Below, piece after piece: positions 57,290 to 64,000 of a stretch of DNA of 64,000 bases (the first letter of the stretch is position 1; each line of letters begins with the position of its first letter). The notes beneath the pieces were generated by a model that was given only the letters and a program-made list of their open reading frames with translations, was not told the origin of the DNA and did no database searches. The position numbers were made by a program, and so were the translations under genes. The stretch covers positions 86,754 to 150,753 of the forward strand of contig NZ_MSIF01000023.1 of NCBI RefSeq assembly GCF_001921215.1, read 5' to 3'. Origin of the DNA: Actinophytocola xinjiangensis (GTDB lineage: Bacteria; Actinomycetota; Actinomycetes; Mycobacteriales; Pseudonocardiaceae).

Positions 57290-58087
57290 ATGGCCGAGCT
57301 GGTCGATCTGGCCGGCGGCATCGCCGAGCTGGTCAGGGACGGGGACACCGTCGCGCTGGAGGGGTTCACCCACCTCATCCCGTCGGCGGCGGCGCTGGAG
57401 GTCCTCCGGCAGCGCCGCCGGGACCTGACGCTGGTCAGGATGACCCCCGACCTCGTCCACGACCAGCTCATCGGCGCCGGCTGCGCCCGGCGGCTGGTGT
57501 TCTCCTGGGGCGGCAACCCCGGCGTCGGCTCGCTGCACCGGCTGCGCGACGCCGTGGAGAACGGCTGGCCGGCGCCGCTGGAGATCGAGGAACACAGCCA
57601 CGCCGGCATGGCCAACCGCTACGTCGCCGGCGCGTCCGGCCTGCCCTTCGCCGTGCTGCGCGGCTACCAGGGCACCGGTCTGGGCGCGCACACCGACACC
57701 GTCGCCACCGTGACCTGCCCGTTCACCGGCGAGAACCTGGCCGCCGTGGCCGCCCTGCGCCCGGACGTGACCGTCATCCACGCCCAGCGCGCCGACCGGC
57801 GGGGCAACGTGCAGCTGTGGGGCCTGGTCGGGGTGCAGAAGGAGGCGGTGCTCGCGGCCACCCGCTCGCTGGTGACCGTCGAGGAGATCGTCGACGAGCT
57901 CGAACCCCGGCCGGACGCGGTCGTACTGCCCTCCTGGGTGGTGACCGCGGTGGCCGTGGTGCCCGGCGGCGCGCGACCGTCCTACGCGCAGGGCTACTAC
58001 GAACGCGACAACGACGCCTACCGCGCGTGGGACGCGGTCAGCCGCTCGCGGGAACGGTTCACCGACTGGCTGGCGGAGGTCTCGTGA
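57290..58087 (+). CDS. pcaI: 3-oxoadipate CoA-transferase subunit A
   Basis: A 265-residue CoA-transferase alpha subunit. The ATG at 57290 has GGAG upstream; an earlier in-frame ATG (57272) lies within the inverted repeat. GDTVALEGFTHLIPSAAALEVL and the Gly-rich HSHAGMANRYVAGASGLPF segment are typical of PcaI/CatI from actinomycetes. It transfers CoA from succinyl-CoA to 3-oxoadipate, the next-to-last step of the beta-ketoadipate pathway. Its stop overlaps the pcaJ start (GTGA). pcaF, needed to finish the pathway, is not in the window. Confidence 0.93.
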   Translation: MAELVDLAGGIAELVRDGDTVALEGFTHLIPSAAALEVLRQRRRDLTLVRMTPDLVHDQLIGAGCARRLVFSWGGNPGVGSLHRLRDAVENGWPAPLEIEEHSHAGMANRYVAGASGLPFAVLRGYQGTGLGAHTDTVATVTCPFTGENLAAVAALRPDVTVIHAQRADRRGNVQLWGLVGVQKEAVLAATRSLVTVEEIVDELEPRPDAVVLPSWVVTAVAVVPGGARPSYAQGYYERDNDAYRAWDAVSRSRERFTDWLAEVS

Positions 58088-58839
58088 GGCCGACCGCCGA
58101 CGAACTGATGACCGTGACCGCCGCGCGGGCACTGGCCGGGCACGTGTCCTGCTTCGTCGGCATCGGCCTGCCCAGCACGGCCGCCAACCTGGCCCGCCGG
58201 GTGCACAACCCGGACCTGTCGCTGATCTACGAGTCCGGCGCCATCGGCGCCAGACCCAGCCGGCTGCCACTGTCCATCGGGGACGGTGAGCTGGCGGAGA
58301 CGGCCGACGCGGTGGTGTCGGTGCCCGAGGTGTTCAACTACTGGTTGCAGCCCGGCCGGATCGACGTCGGGTTCCTCGGCGCCGCGCAGCTGGACCGCTT
58401 CGCCAACCTCAACACCACCTTCGTCGGCGGGACCTACCAACGCCCGACGGTGCGGCTACCGGGCTCGGGCGGCGCCCCGGAGATCGCCGCGTCCTGCCGC
58501 GAGGTGTTCGTGATGGTGCGGCACAGTCGCCGCGCGTTCGTGGCGGAGGTCGACTTCGTGACCTCCGCCGGCCACGGCACCGGGCCGGGTTTCCGCGCGG
58601 CGTGGGGCCTGCGCGGCGCCGGCCCGGTGCTTGTGGTCACCGACCTCGGTGTCCTGGAACCGGATCCGGTGACCAGGGAGCTGACCCTGACCCGCGTGCA
58701 CCCCGGAGTGCCGGTGGCCGACGTGCGCGCCGCCACCGGCTGGGACCTGCGCGTGGCGCCCGACCTGGGGACCACCGAGCCACCGACCAGCCAGGAGCTG
58801 AGCGTGCTGCGCCGGCTCACCGAAGGGAGTTCGCCGTGA
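58084..58839 (+). CDS. pcaJ: 3-oxoadipate CoA-transferase subunit B
   Basis: A 251-residue beta subunit from a GTG at 58084 inside the pcaI stop. The catalytic glutamate lies in LIYESGAIGA (about residue 55), matching the E-x-G motif of family I CoA-transferases; GIGLPSTAANLA and LTEGSS ends are usual. It acts with PcaI as a heteromeric enzyme. Its stop overlaps the pcaH start, so the operon is translationally linked. Confidence 0.93.
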   Translation: MRPTADELMTVTAARALAGHVSCFVGIGLPSTAANLARRVHNPDLSLIYESGAIGARPSRLPLSIGDGELAETADAVVSVPEVFNYWLQPGRIDVGFLGAAQLDRFANLNTTFVGGTYQRPTVRLPGSGGAPEIAASCREVFVMVRHSRRAFVAEVDFVTSAGHGTGPGFRAAWGLRGAGPVLVVTDLGVLEPDPVTRELTLTRVHPGVPVADVRAATGWDLRVAPDLGTTEPPTSQELSVLRRLTEGSSP

Positions 58840-59531
58840 GCACCGCCTACGCCCGCGACCCCGGCGGCACGCACCCGCCACTGGCCTCACCCGGCTACCG
58901 CTCGACCCTGCTGCGCGCCCCCAGCCAGCCGCCGGTCTGGTTGGAACACTCGCTCACCGAGGTCACCGGGCCGGTCCTCGGCGAGGGTCGGGTGCTGCCC
59001 GGCGACCACGACCTGACCACCCAGCACGCCGGGGAACCGTTGGGGGAGCGGATCATCGTGCACGGCCGGGTGCTCGACAGCGACGGCCGGGCCGTGCCGG
59101 ACACGCTCGTGGAGCTGTGGCAGGCCAACGCCGCCGGGCGCTACGCCCACGTCCGCGACCAGCACCCCGCGCCGCTGGACCCCCACTTCACCGGCGTCGG
59201 CCGCTGCCTGACCGACTCCGCCGGCGGCTACCGGTTCGTCACGGTCAAACCCGGCGCCTATCCGTGGCGCAACCACGAGAACGCCTGGCGCGCGACCCAC
59301 CTGCACTTCTCGTTGTTCGGCCGGGCGTTCGTCCAGCGGCTGGTGACCCAGATGTACTTCCCCGGCGATCCGCTGTTCGGCCAGGACCCGATCTTCCTGG
59401 CCGTCCCGGAGGCCGCGCGCCACCGGATGATCTGCGCGTTCGACCTGTCGGCGACCGTGCCCGACTGGGCGCTGGCCTACCGGTTCGACATCGTCCTGCG
59501 CGGCCGCGACCAGACCCCGACGGAGACGTGA
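58836..59531 (+). CDS. pcaH: Protocatechuate 3,4-dioxygenase beta subunit
   Basis: A 231-residue intradiol dioxygenase subunit from a GTG at 58836. LVELWQANAAGRYAH, GAYPWRNHENAWRATHLHFSLFG (Tyr and His iron ligands) and TQMYFPGDPLF are characteristic of PcaH. With PcaG it binds non-haem Fe(III) and opens protocatechuate between the hydroxyls to give 3-carboxy-cis,cis-muconate. The N-terminal SPGYRSTLLRAPSQP is the usual PcaH opening. Coupled to pcaJ and pcaG. Confidence 0.95.
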   Translation: MSTAYARDPGGTHPPLASPGYRSTLLRAPSQPPVWLEHSLTEVTGPVLGEGRVLPGDHDLTTQHAGEPLGERIIVHGRVLDSDGRAVPDTLVELWQANAAGRYAHVRDQHPAPLDPHFTGVGRCLTDSAGGYRFVTVKPGAYPWRNHENAWRATHLHFSLFGRAFVQRLVTQMYFPGDPLFGQDPIFLAVPEAARHRMICAFDLSATVPDWALAYRFDIVLRGRDQTPTET

Positions 59532-59533
59532 CG

Positions 59534-60046
59534 ATGCTGGGCCTGACCCCGTCCCAGACCGTGGGCCCGTTCTTCTCCCACGCGCTGACCTGGCCCGACG
59601 GCCCGGTCGTCGACGAGGGCCCTGACTCGTTCTGGTTGCGCGGCACGGTGTTCGACGGCGAGGGCGCGCTGGTGTCCGACGCGCTGATCGAGACCTGGCA
59701 GCCCGACGGCGCCGGGCGGTTCAACCACCCCGGCTTCCGGGGCTACGGCCGCTGTGGCACCGACGACCACGGCCGGTGGGCCGTGCGTACCGTGCTCCCC
59801 GGCGTTGTCCCGGCCCCGGACGGGCGGCCCCAGGCTCCGCACATCGCGGTGTCGGTGTTCGCCAGGGGACTGCTCGACCGAGTGGTGACCAGGGTGTACT
59901 TCGCGGACTCCACTGTGGAGGATCCGGTACTGTCCGCACTGCCGGCGGACCGGCGGGAAACCCTGCTGGCGCGCCGGTCGGCGGACGGGTACGAGTTCGA
60001 CATCCGGCTGCGGGGCGAGCGGGAGACGGTGTTCTTCGCTGTCTAG
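59534..60046 (+). CDS. pcaG: Protocatechuate 3,4-dioxygenase alpha subunit
   Basis: A 170-residue alpha subunit; the ATG at 59534 fits the upstream GGAG better than the GTG at 59528 that overlaps the pcaH stop. TPSQTVGPFFSHAL, LIETWQPDGAGRFNHP, FRGYGRCGTDDHGRW and PHIAVSVFARGLLDRVVTRVYF are typical of PcaG. It is somewhat shorter than many alpha subunits (about 190-200), mostly from short loops. Partner of PcaH. The genes for the next steps (pcaB and pcaC/D or pcaL) are absent here. Confidence 0.93.
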   Translation: MLGLTPSQTVGPFFSHALTWPDGPVVDEGPDSFWLRGTVFDGEGALVSDALIETWQPDGAGRFNHPGFRGYGRCGTDDHGRWAVRTVLPGVVPAPDGRPQAPHIAVSVFARGLLDRVVTRVYFADSTVEDPVLSALPADRRETLLARRSADGYEFDIRLRGERETVFFAV

Positions 60047-60059
60047 GCGGGAGTGAGCG

Positions 60060-60842
60060 GTGGCCGGGCGCGGGTCGGACTTCGTGCAGTCGCTGGAACG
60101 CGGGCTGGCGGTGATCCGGGCGTTCGACCACGACCATCCCGAGCTGACCCTCAGCGAGGTCGCGGCGGTGACCGGCGTGACCCGCGCCGTCGCCCGGCGT
60201 TTCCTGCTGACGCTGGCCGACCTGGGTTACGTCCGCAACGACGGCCGGTTCTTCTCCCTGACGGCCAAGGTCCTGGAGCTGGGTTACGCGTACCTGTCGA
60301 GCCTGTCGCTGCCGGAGGTCGCCGAGCCGCACCTGGAGGCGCTGGTCGGTGAGGTCAACGAGTCCTCGTCGGTGTCCGTTCTGGACGGTCACGACGTGGT
60401 GTACGTGGCCAGGGTCCCGGTCAGCCGCATCATGACGGTGTCGATCAGCGTGGGAACACGCTTTCCCGCCTACGCGACGTCGATGGGCCGGGTCCTGCTC
60501 GCCGGCCTGCCCGACGACACCCTGACCGAGTACCTCTCGACCGTCCGGCTGGAACGCCTGACCGGGCGGACCGTGTCGTCGGTGGCCGCGCTGCGCGGCG
60601 AGCTGGTGCGGGTCCGGGCCCAGGGGTGGTCGATGGTGAACCAGGAACTGGAGGAGGGCCTGCGGGCGGTGGCCGTCCCCGTCCGCGACCGTTCGGGCCG
60701 GGTGGTGGCGGCAATCAACGTGTCCACGCACGCCAGCCGGACCTCGCTTCCGGCCATGCGGCGCGAGTTCCTGCCGCCGCTGCTGCGCGCCGCCGCCGCC
60801 GTCGAGGGCGACCTGCCGTGGTCGCGGGCCCGGCGCGCCTGA
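60060..60842 (+). CDS. pcaR: IclR-family regulator of the pca genes
   Basis: A 260-residue regulator from a GTG at 60060 with GGGAG upstream. Winged helix at about 8-70 (LERGLAVIRAFDHDHPELTLSEVAAVTGVTRAVARRFLLTL), effector domain from about 80 to 250. FVQSLERGLAVI and TLADLGYV with SLTAKVLELGYAYL mark the PcaR/PobR/PcaU branch, which senses beta-ketoadipate, protocatechuate or 4-hydroxybenzoate. It closes the pcaIJHG unit and probably acts on the divergent promoter region 57123-57289. Activator or repressor cannot be told from sequence. Confidence 0.9.
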   Translation: MAGRGSDFVQSLERGLAVIRAFDHDHPELTLSEVAAVTGVTRAVARRFLLTLADLGYVRNDGRFFSLTAKVLELGYAYLSSLSLPEVAEPHLEALVGEVNESSSVSVLDGHDVVYVARVPVSRIMTVSISVGTRFPAYATSMGRVLLAGLPDDTLTEYLSTVRLERLTGRTVSSVAALRGELVRVRAQGWSMVNQELEEGLRAVAVPVRDRSGRVVAAINVSTHASRTSLPAMRREFLPPLLRAAAAVEGDLPWSRARRA

Positions 60843-60929
60843 CTGTCGAGCGAACGCCTGACAGCCCACCCGCCCCGGGAACGGTTGGCTCGCCCACGGG
60901 AGAGGGCCGTGGACACGAAAGGAACACCG

Positions 60930-61047
60930 ATGTCGTTCACCCGAAGGGTTCTCGTCGGGCTGCTCGGGGCCCACCATCACCCACGGGACCACGGCGCACG
61001 CGGTCGGCATGGCCGCCGGGCGCTACCTCGGCACCGTCTATGCCTGA
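60930..61047 (+). pseudogene. Remnant of a gene with internal deletion
   Basis: An ATG at 60930 with AAAGGAAC upstream begins MSFTRRVLVGLLG, a normal start, but the frame is soon nonsense. In another frame the same stretch ends with THGTTAHAVGMAAGRYLGTVYA and a stop at 61045-61047, which looks like a genuine protein C-terminus. The two ends lie only about 40 bp apart, so most of the gene has been deleted. Parent family not recognised. Confidence 0.5.
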
Positions 61048-61107
61048 GTCGGGCTGTCGGCTGAATGCCTGACAGGGGGGCCGGGGGCGGGCACCTAGGT
61101 TTCCGGC

Positions 61108-61920
61108 ATGGGGATTCGAACAGGGAAACTGGTGGTCGCGGTGCTCGCGGCGTTGGCCGTGGCGAGCGGGTGCGGCGCGGAGAGCACGGCCGGCAGCGGC
61201 AGTAGTGGCGGCGGCAGTGGCGACGGTGACGGTGAGGCCACCGCCGAGACCATCAGCAGCGCCGACGAGGTCATCAAGATCGTCGATCAGGGGTTCCGCA
61301 ACCACGAGCCGCCGGCCCCCGGCATGGTCGAACTGTACGTCGGCTACGGGTATGTGGTGGAGAACGTCTCCGACAAGGTCGCGATCGGCGTCCAGTTCCA
61401 GGTCGACTTCAGCGACGAGGCCGGCAAGCCCGTCGGGAAGAGCGGCGACGCGGTCAGCGTCCTGCTGCCGGGCCAGAAGTTCGGCGTCGGCGACCTGGAG
61501 AACGTGGAGGGCGAGGCGGCGGAGATGGCGGTCCGGGTCACGATGATCACCCACCTGGACACCCCGGACGGCCAGCTGCGCAAGCCGAAGGCCGACTACG
61601 CCGAGCTGACGACCACCGGGCCCGAGACGGTCAGTGGCGGCAGCGGCGACCGGCGCAAGGCCACCGTCGAGGTTGCCAACACCTACGACATCCCGGTCAA
61701 GCCCCGGGTCACCGCCGTCGTGCGCGACGCGCAGGGCGCGCTGATCGGCGGCGGGGCGAGCTTCGGGGAGCGGCAGGAGATCGCGGCGGGGGACAGCGGG
61801 CCGGTCGAGGTCTCCGTGGACACCCGCATCGACGACGGCGCCACGGGCGCCGTCGAGTACTTCACCGACCCCCAGTTCACCGCGCCGCTCACCAAGAACC
61901 CGGTCTGGCAGGACCTCTGA
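61108..61920 (+). CDS. Lipoprotein with FxLYD-like beta domains
   Basis: A 270-residue exported lipoprotein from an ATG at 61108. The lipobox is VASGC (cysteine at about 22), followed by a Ser/Gly-rich linker. Two immunoglobulin-like modules follow: VELYVGYGYVVENVSDKVAIGVQFQVDFSDEAGKPVG (about 70-110) and RKATVEVANTYDIPVKPRVTAVVRDAQGALIGGG (about 182-220), each with the pattern of FxLYD domains (strand, N-x-S/T, strand, D-x-x-G). Role outside the membrane, function unknown. The following gene is convergent. Confidence 0.8.
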   Translation: MGIRTGKLVVAVLAALAVASGCGAESTAGSGSSGGGSGDGDGEATAETISSADEVIKIVDQGFRNHEPPAPGMVELYVGYGYVVENVSDKVAIGVQFQVDFSDEAGKPVGKSGDAVSVLLPGQKFGVGDLENVEGEAAEMAVRVTMITHLDTPDGQLRKPKADYAELTTTGPETVSGGSGDRRKATVEVANTYDIPVKPRVTAVVRDAQGALIGGGASFGERQEIAAGDSGPVEVSVDTRIDDGATGAVEYFTDPQFTAPLTKNPVWQDL

Positions 61921-61921
61921 T

Positions 61922-62233
61922 CTACCCGGTCTCGTCCCGGACGACGAACTCGACCGACTGCCCGAGGATGCCCGGCACGTCCTCGGTCAGCCGGGCGAAG
62001 TCGACGGCCTGGGACAGCAGCCGCGCGGGATCGTTCTCGATGGCCGACCAGGCACGCTCGCGTTCCTGCTCGCTGGCGAACCGGCCGTAGTCGAACGCCC
62101 GCCGAGCCGCCGACCGCAACGCGTCCAGGTCGTGGACGACGATCGAGAACGAGGCGTCGATCCGGAACCGTGATCCGGGCCCGGCCGACCTCGTGATGGC
62201 GCGCACCTCGGCGGCTGACAACTCGTGACTCAT
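61922..62233 (-). CDS. Small hypothetical protein
   Basis: A 103-residue protein. I use the ATG at 62233, where MSHELSAAEVRAITRSAG begins; the upstream GGAGG is unusually close (one base), so a slightly different start is possible. DLDALRSAARRAFDYGRFASEQERERAWSAIENDPARLLSQAVDF is a helical region and the ends are beta-like. No family is recognised. It is co-directional with the helicase gene, 75 bp downstream of it, so the two may be linked. Confidence 0.6.
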   Translation of the reverse strand: MSHELSAAEVRAITRSAGPGSRFRIDASFSIVVHDLDALRSAARRAFDYGRFASEQERERAWSAIENDPARLLSQAVDFARLTEDVPGILGQSVEFVVRDETG

Positions 62234-62308
62234 GCCTCCATGGTGCGCCCGCCTCCGCGCCGCTACCAGGTGAAACAACCCAGATCGGGACAATCTCCTG
62301 GATCGCCC

Positions 62309-64000
62309 CTAGGGAGCCGGGTGGATGTCGTGCTCGGCCAGCGCGGTCGTCAGCTGACCCAGCACCGCCGTGGGGGCGACGAGGAACGAGGACTCCCGCA
62401 CCCGCAGGAACCGCCAGCCGCACCGCTCCAGGTCGCGCTGGCGGGCCAGGTCGCGTTCGTAGGCGGCCGGGCCGTCCCACGTGTCGCCCTCGCACACGAC
62501 GCGTACCCGGCCCCGGGCGCCGACGACGACCAGGTCCGGTGTCACCGTGTAACCGCGCCGCAGCAGCTGGTTGGCCAGCCGCTGCTCGAACAGCGACCCG
62601 AACGGCTCGACCAGCCGGTCCTCCGGCGCCACCCCGCTCAGCACGGGCTCACCGCGCCCGGCCAGGCCGTAGCAGTGGTCCAGCAGTTGGAAGCGCATGT
62701 CCTCGGGGTTGTCCAGCGCGTCCTGCGGCACGGAGTGGAACAGCCACAGCTGGTCACGGGCCCGGGAGGCCGCCACGTTGTACCGCTGCACGTACACGTC
62801 CCTGGTCAGCGGGACCTGGGTCGGGCCGGCGGCGACCATCGACAGGAACATGACGTCCCGCTCGGCGCCCTGGAAGTCGGCGGAGTCGCCGCACTGGAGC
62901 CGCCGGGCGGCCCAGTCCTCCGGGGCGATCCGCTCCAGCAGCCGCTTCTCGATGGCCTTGGCCTGCGCCGGGCCGAGCAGCGAGATCACCCCGAAGGTCA
63001 GGCCGTCGTAGCGGGGGTCGGCCACGCACTTCTCCAGCTGGTCGACGATCGCCGCGACCTCGACCGGGTTGACCTTGTTCGTCGTCCCGGTGACGTACCC
63101 GTCCGGCAGGTACACCGGGCGCAGCGGCTCCAGGCGGTCGGCGCCGTACTGGCGCACCGGGACCAGCCGGATGCCGTCGGGCTCGTAGGCGACCCGGTTG
63201 GCGAAGGCGATGATCTCCGGCACGCAGCGGCGGTGCTCGGTGAGCGTGATCAGGCCCTGGAAACGCATCTTGGCCTCGTCGAACAGGCTGCGCTGCGGGT
63301 CCTGCCACGCCGAGCGGTACGGGTCGTCGGCCAGGTACTGGCCGGCCAGGTCACGCAGCCGCTGCTGGTCGACGCCCACCGCCGAGGGCGAGACCTGCTT
63401 GTCGTCGCCGATCACCACCAGGCGCGGCGCCAGGTACTGCAGGAACGTGGCCTCCAGGCCTGCCTGGGACGCCTCGTCGACGATCACCACGTCGAACATG
63501 TCGCGACGGATCCGCAACTGTTCGGCGATCCGGTAGATCGGCATGATCCAGACGGGGACGGCCGGCCGGCAGCGGTCCATCGCCTGGCGGACCTCGACCC
63601 GGCGCTGCGCGGCGTAGCGGCCGGTGCCCTTGCCCAGCCGGCGCACCAGGTACGCGTAGTGCTCCAGGTTCGCCCTGGCCTGCCCGGTGAGCCGGTCGGG
63701 GGACACCGCGTGCCGCCACGCCCTGGTCGCCGCCAGCCGCTCCACCTCCGACCGGATGCGGTTCTCGGTGAGCCCGATCTCCGACTGCACCGCGTTCACG
63801 TCGGTGACGCCCTGGGCCAGCACCCACGTGCCGGCCGCCGCCCACTCCCAGGCCTGCGTGAACCCGGCCAGTGGCCAGTCGTGCGGGGACCGTTCGATGG
63901 CGGCGCGCAGCCTCGGGGCGGCCCGGCCGAGCCGGGCGCCGAGGTCGTCGCGGCGGGTGGTGCGCCGGCGGACCTCGTGCAGCCGCTCGATCCGGCGGTG
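62309..64000 (-). CDS. Superfamily 1 DNA/RNA helicase with C-terminal nuclease-like domain, 5' end outside window
   Basis: The last 563 residues of a larger protein read leftward; the frame is open to base 64000. Helicase motifs visible: II in VVIVDEASQAG, III in VVIGDDKQVSPS, IV in LTEHRRCVPEIIAFAN, V in DSADFQGAERDVMFLSMV and VI in NVAASRARDQLWLFHS; motif I lies upstream. The last 120 residues (LFEQRLANQLLRRGYTV ... CEGDTWDG ... LARQRDLERCGWRFLRVRESSF) match the Vsr/DUF559-like nuclease tail common in large AAA_11/AAA_12 helicases of defence and repair islands. The usual ECDGD motif reads VCEGD, so its activity is uncertain. Role in defence or repair not established. Confidence 0.9.
   Translation of the reverse strand, partial: HRRIERLHEVRRRTTRRDDLGARLGRAAPRLRAAIERSPHDWPLAGFTQAWEWAAAGTWVLAQGVTDVNAVQSEIGLTENRIRSEVERLAATRAWRHAVSPDRLTGQARANLEHYAYLVRRLGKGTGRYAAQRRVEVRQAMDRCRPAVPVWIMPIYRIAEQLRIRRDMFDVVIVDEASQAGLEATFLQYLAPRLVVIGDDKQVSPSAVGVDQQRLRDLAGQYLADDPYRSAWQDPQRSLFDEAKMRFQGLITLTEHRRCVPEIIAFANRVAYEPDGIRLVPVRQYGADRLEPLRPVYLPDGYVTGTTNKVNPVEVAAIVDQLEKCVADPRYDGLTFGVISLLGPAQAKAIEKRLLERIAPEDWAARRLQCGDSADFQGAERDVMFLSMVAAGPTQVPLTRDVYVQRYNVAASRARDQLWLFHSVPQDALDNPEDMRFQLLDHCYGLAGRGEPVLSGVAPEDRLVEPFGSLFEQRLANQLLRRGYTVTPDLVVVGARGRVRVVCEGDTWDGPAAYERDLARQRDLERCGWRFLRVRESSFLVAPTAVLGQLTTALAEHDIHPAP

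Overview
The window is high-GC DNA with frequent GTG and TTG starts, many 1-4 nt gene overlaps, an Scr1/DUF5753-type regulator, F420-type oxidoreductases and actinobacterial DnaA-box-like words (TTGTCCACA). This points to a filamentous actinomycete, perhaps of the Pseudonocardiales; the family-level guess is inference. No rRNA or tRNA gene was seen. Most of it is a catabolic and accessory chromosome region.

Layout. 1-5300: regulator, a HTH-NACHT-membrane STAND protein with a duplicated 3' scar beside it, and a secreted serine hydrolase. 5378-11809: leftward acyl-CoA degradation cluster (two acyl-CoA dehydrogenases, enoyl-CoA hydratase, acyl-CoA synthetase, two-domain VOC protein) with a methyltransferase upstream. 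11898-22159: a near-complete non-phosphorylating L-fucose pathway (mutarotase, aldo/keto reductase, lactonase, fuconate dehydratase, 2-keto-3-deoxyfuconate dehydrogenase, diketo-acid hydrolase). The last enzyme is expected to give pyruvate plus L-lactate, and LutABC-type lactate oxidation genes follow it directly. An 11-bp operator (ACATCSGATGT, one copy with a single mismatch) sits at three promoters of this cluster, and a FadR-type GntR regulator is encoded inside it. 22156-28809: a P450 with a repeat-bearing insertion, MatB-like synthetase, membrane protein, metallo-beta-lactamase-fold hydrolase and a PadR pair.

29390-36241 is the accessory core. Two type I-E-like CRISPR arrays (7 repeats each, every spacer 33 nt) lie in inverted orientation with homologous leaders on their outer sides. 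They enclose an HpcH/HpaI aldolase and an NTPase-TPR protein. A third solitary degenerate repeat with a recognisable leader lies at 36130. No cas gene is present in the window. Beyond it come a four-gene ABC export operon, two tandem F420-type oxidoreductases, an SDR/phosphatase pair, an MFS carrier, a cell-wall peptidase, and a glutamine-synthetase-like protein plus amidohydrolase that resemble the two halves of FluG.

50127-60842 is a protocatechuate region. A leftward seven-gene operon with every junction overlapping encodes an ABC importer, an aldehyde dehydrogenase, PobA and a MetE-like protein. Divergent from it are pcaI, pcaJ, pcaH, pcaG and an IclR regulator, with palindromes in the shared promoter region. 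The right end holds a decayed gene, a lipoprotein, a small protein and the C-terminal part of a superfamily 1 helicase with a nuclease-like tail.

Five copies of an interspersed non-coding repeat carrying TTGTCCACA (three in tandem at 17.9-18.4 kb, one each at 21.2 and 29.1 kb) mark the larger intergenic gaps.
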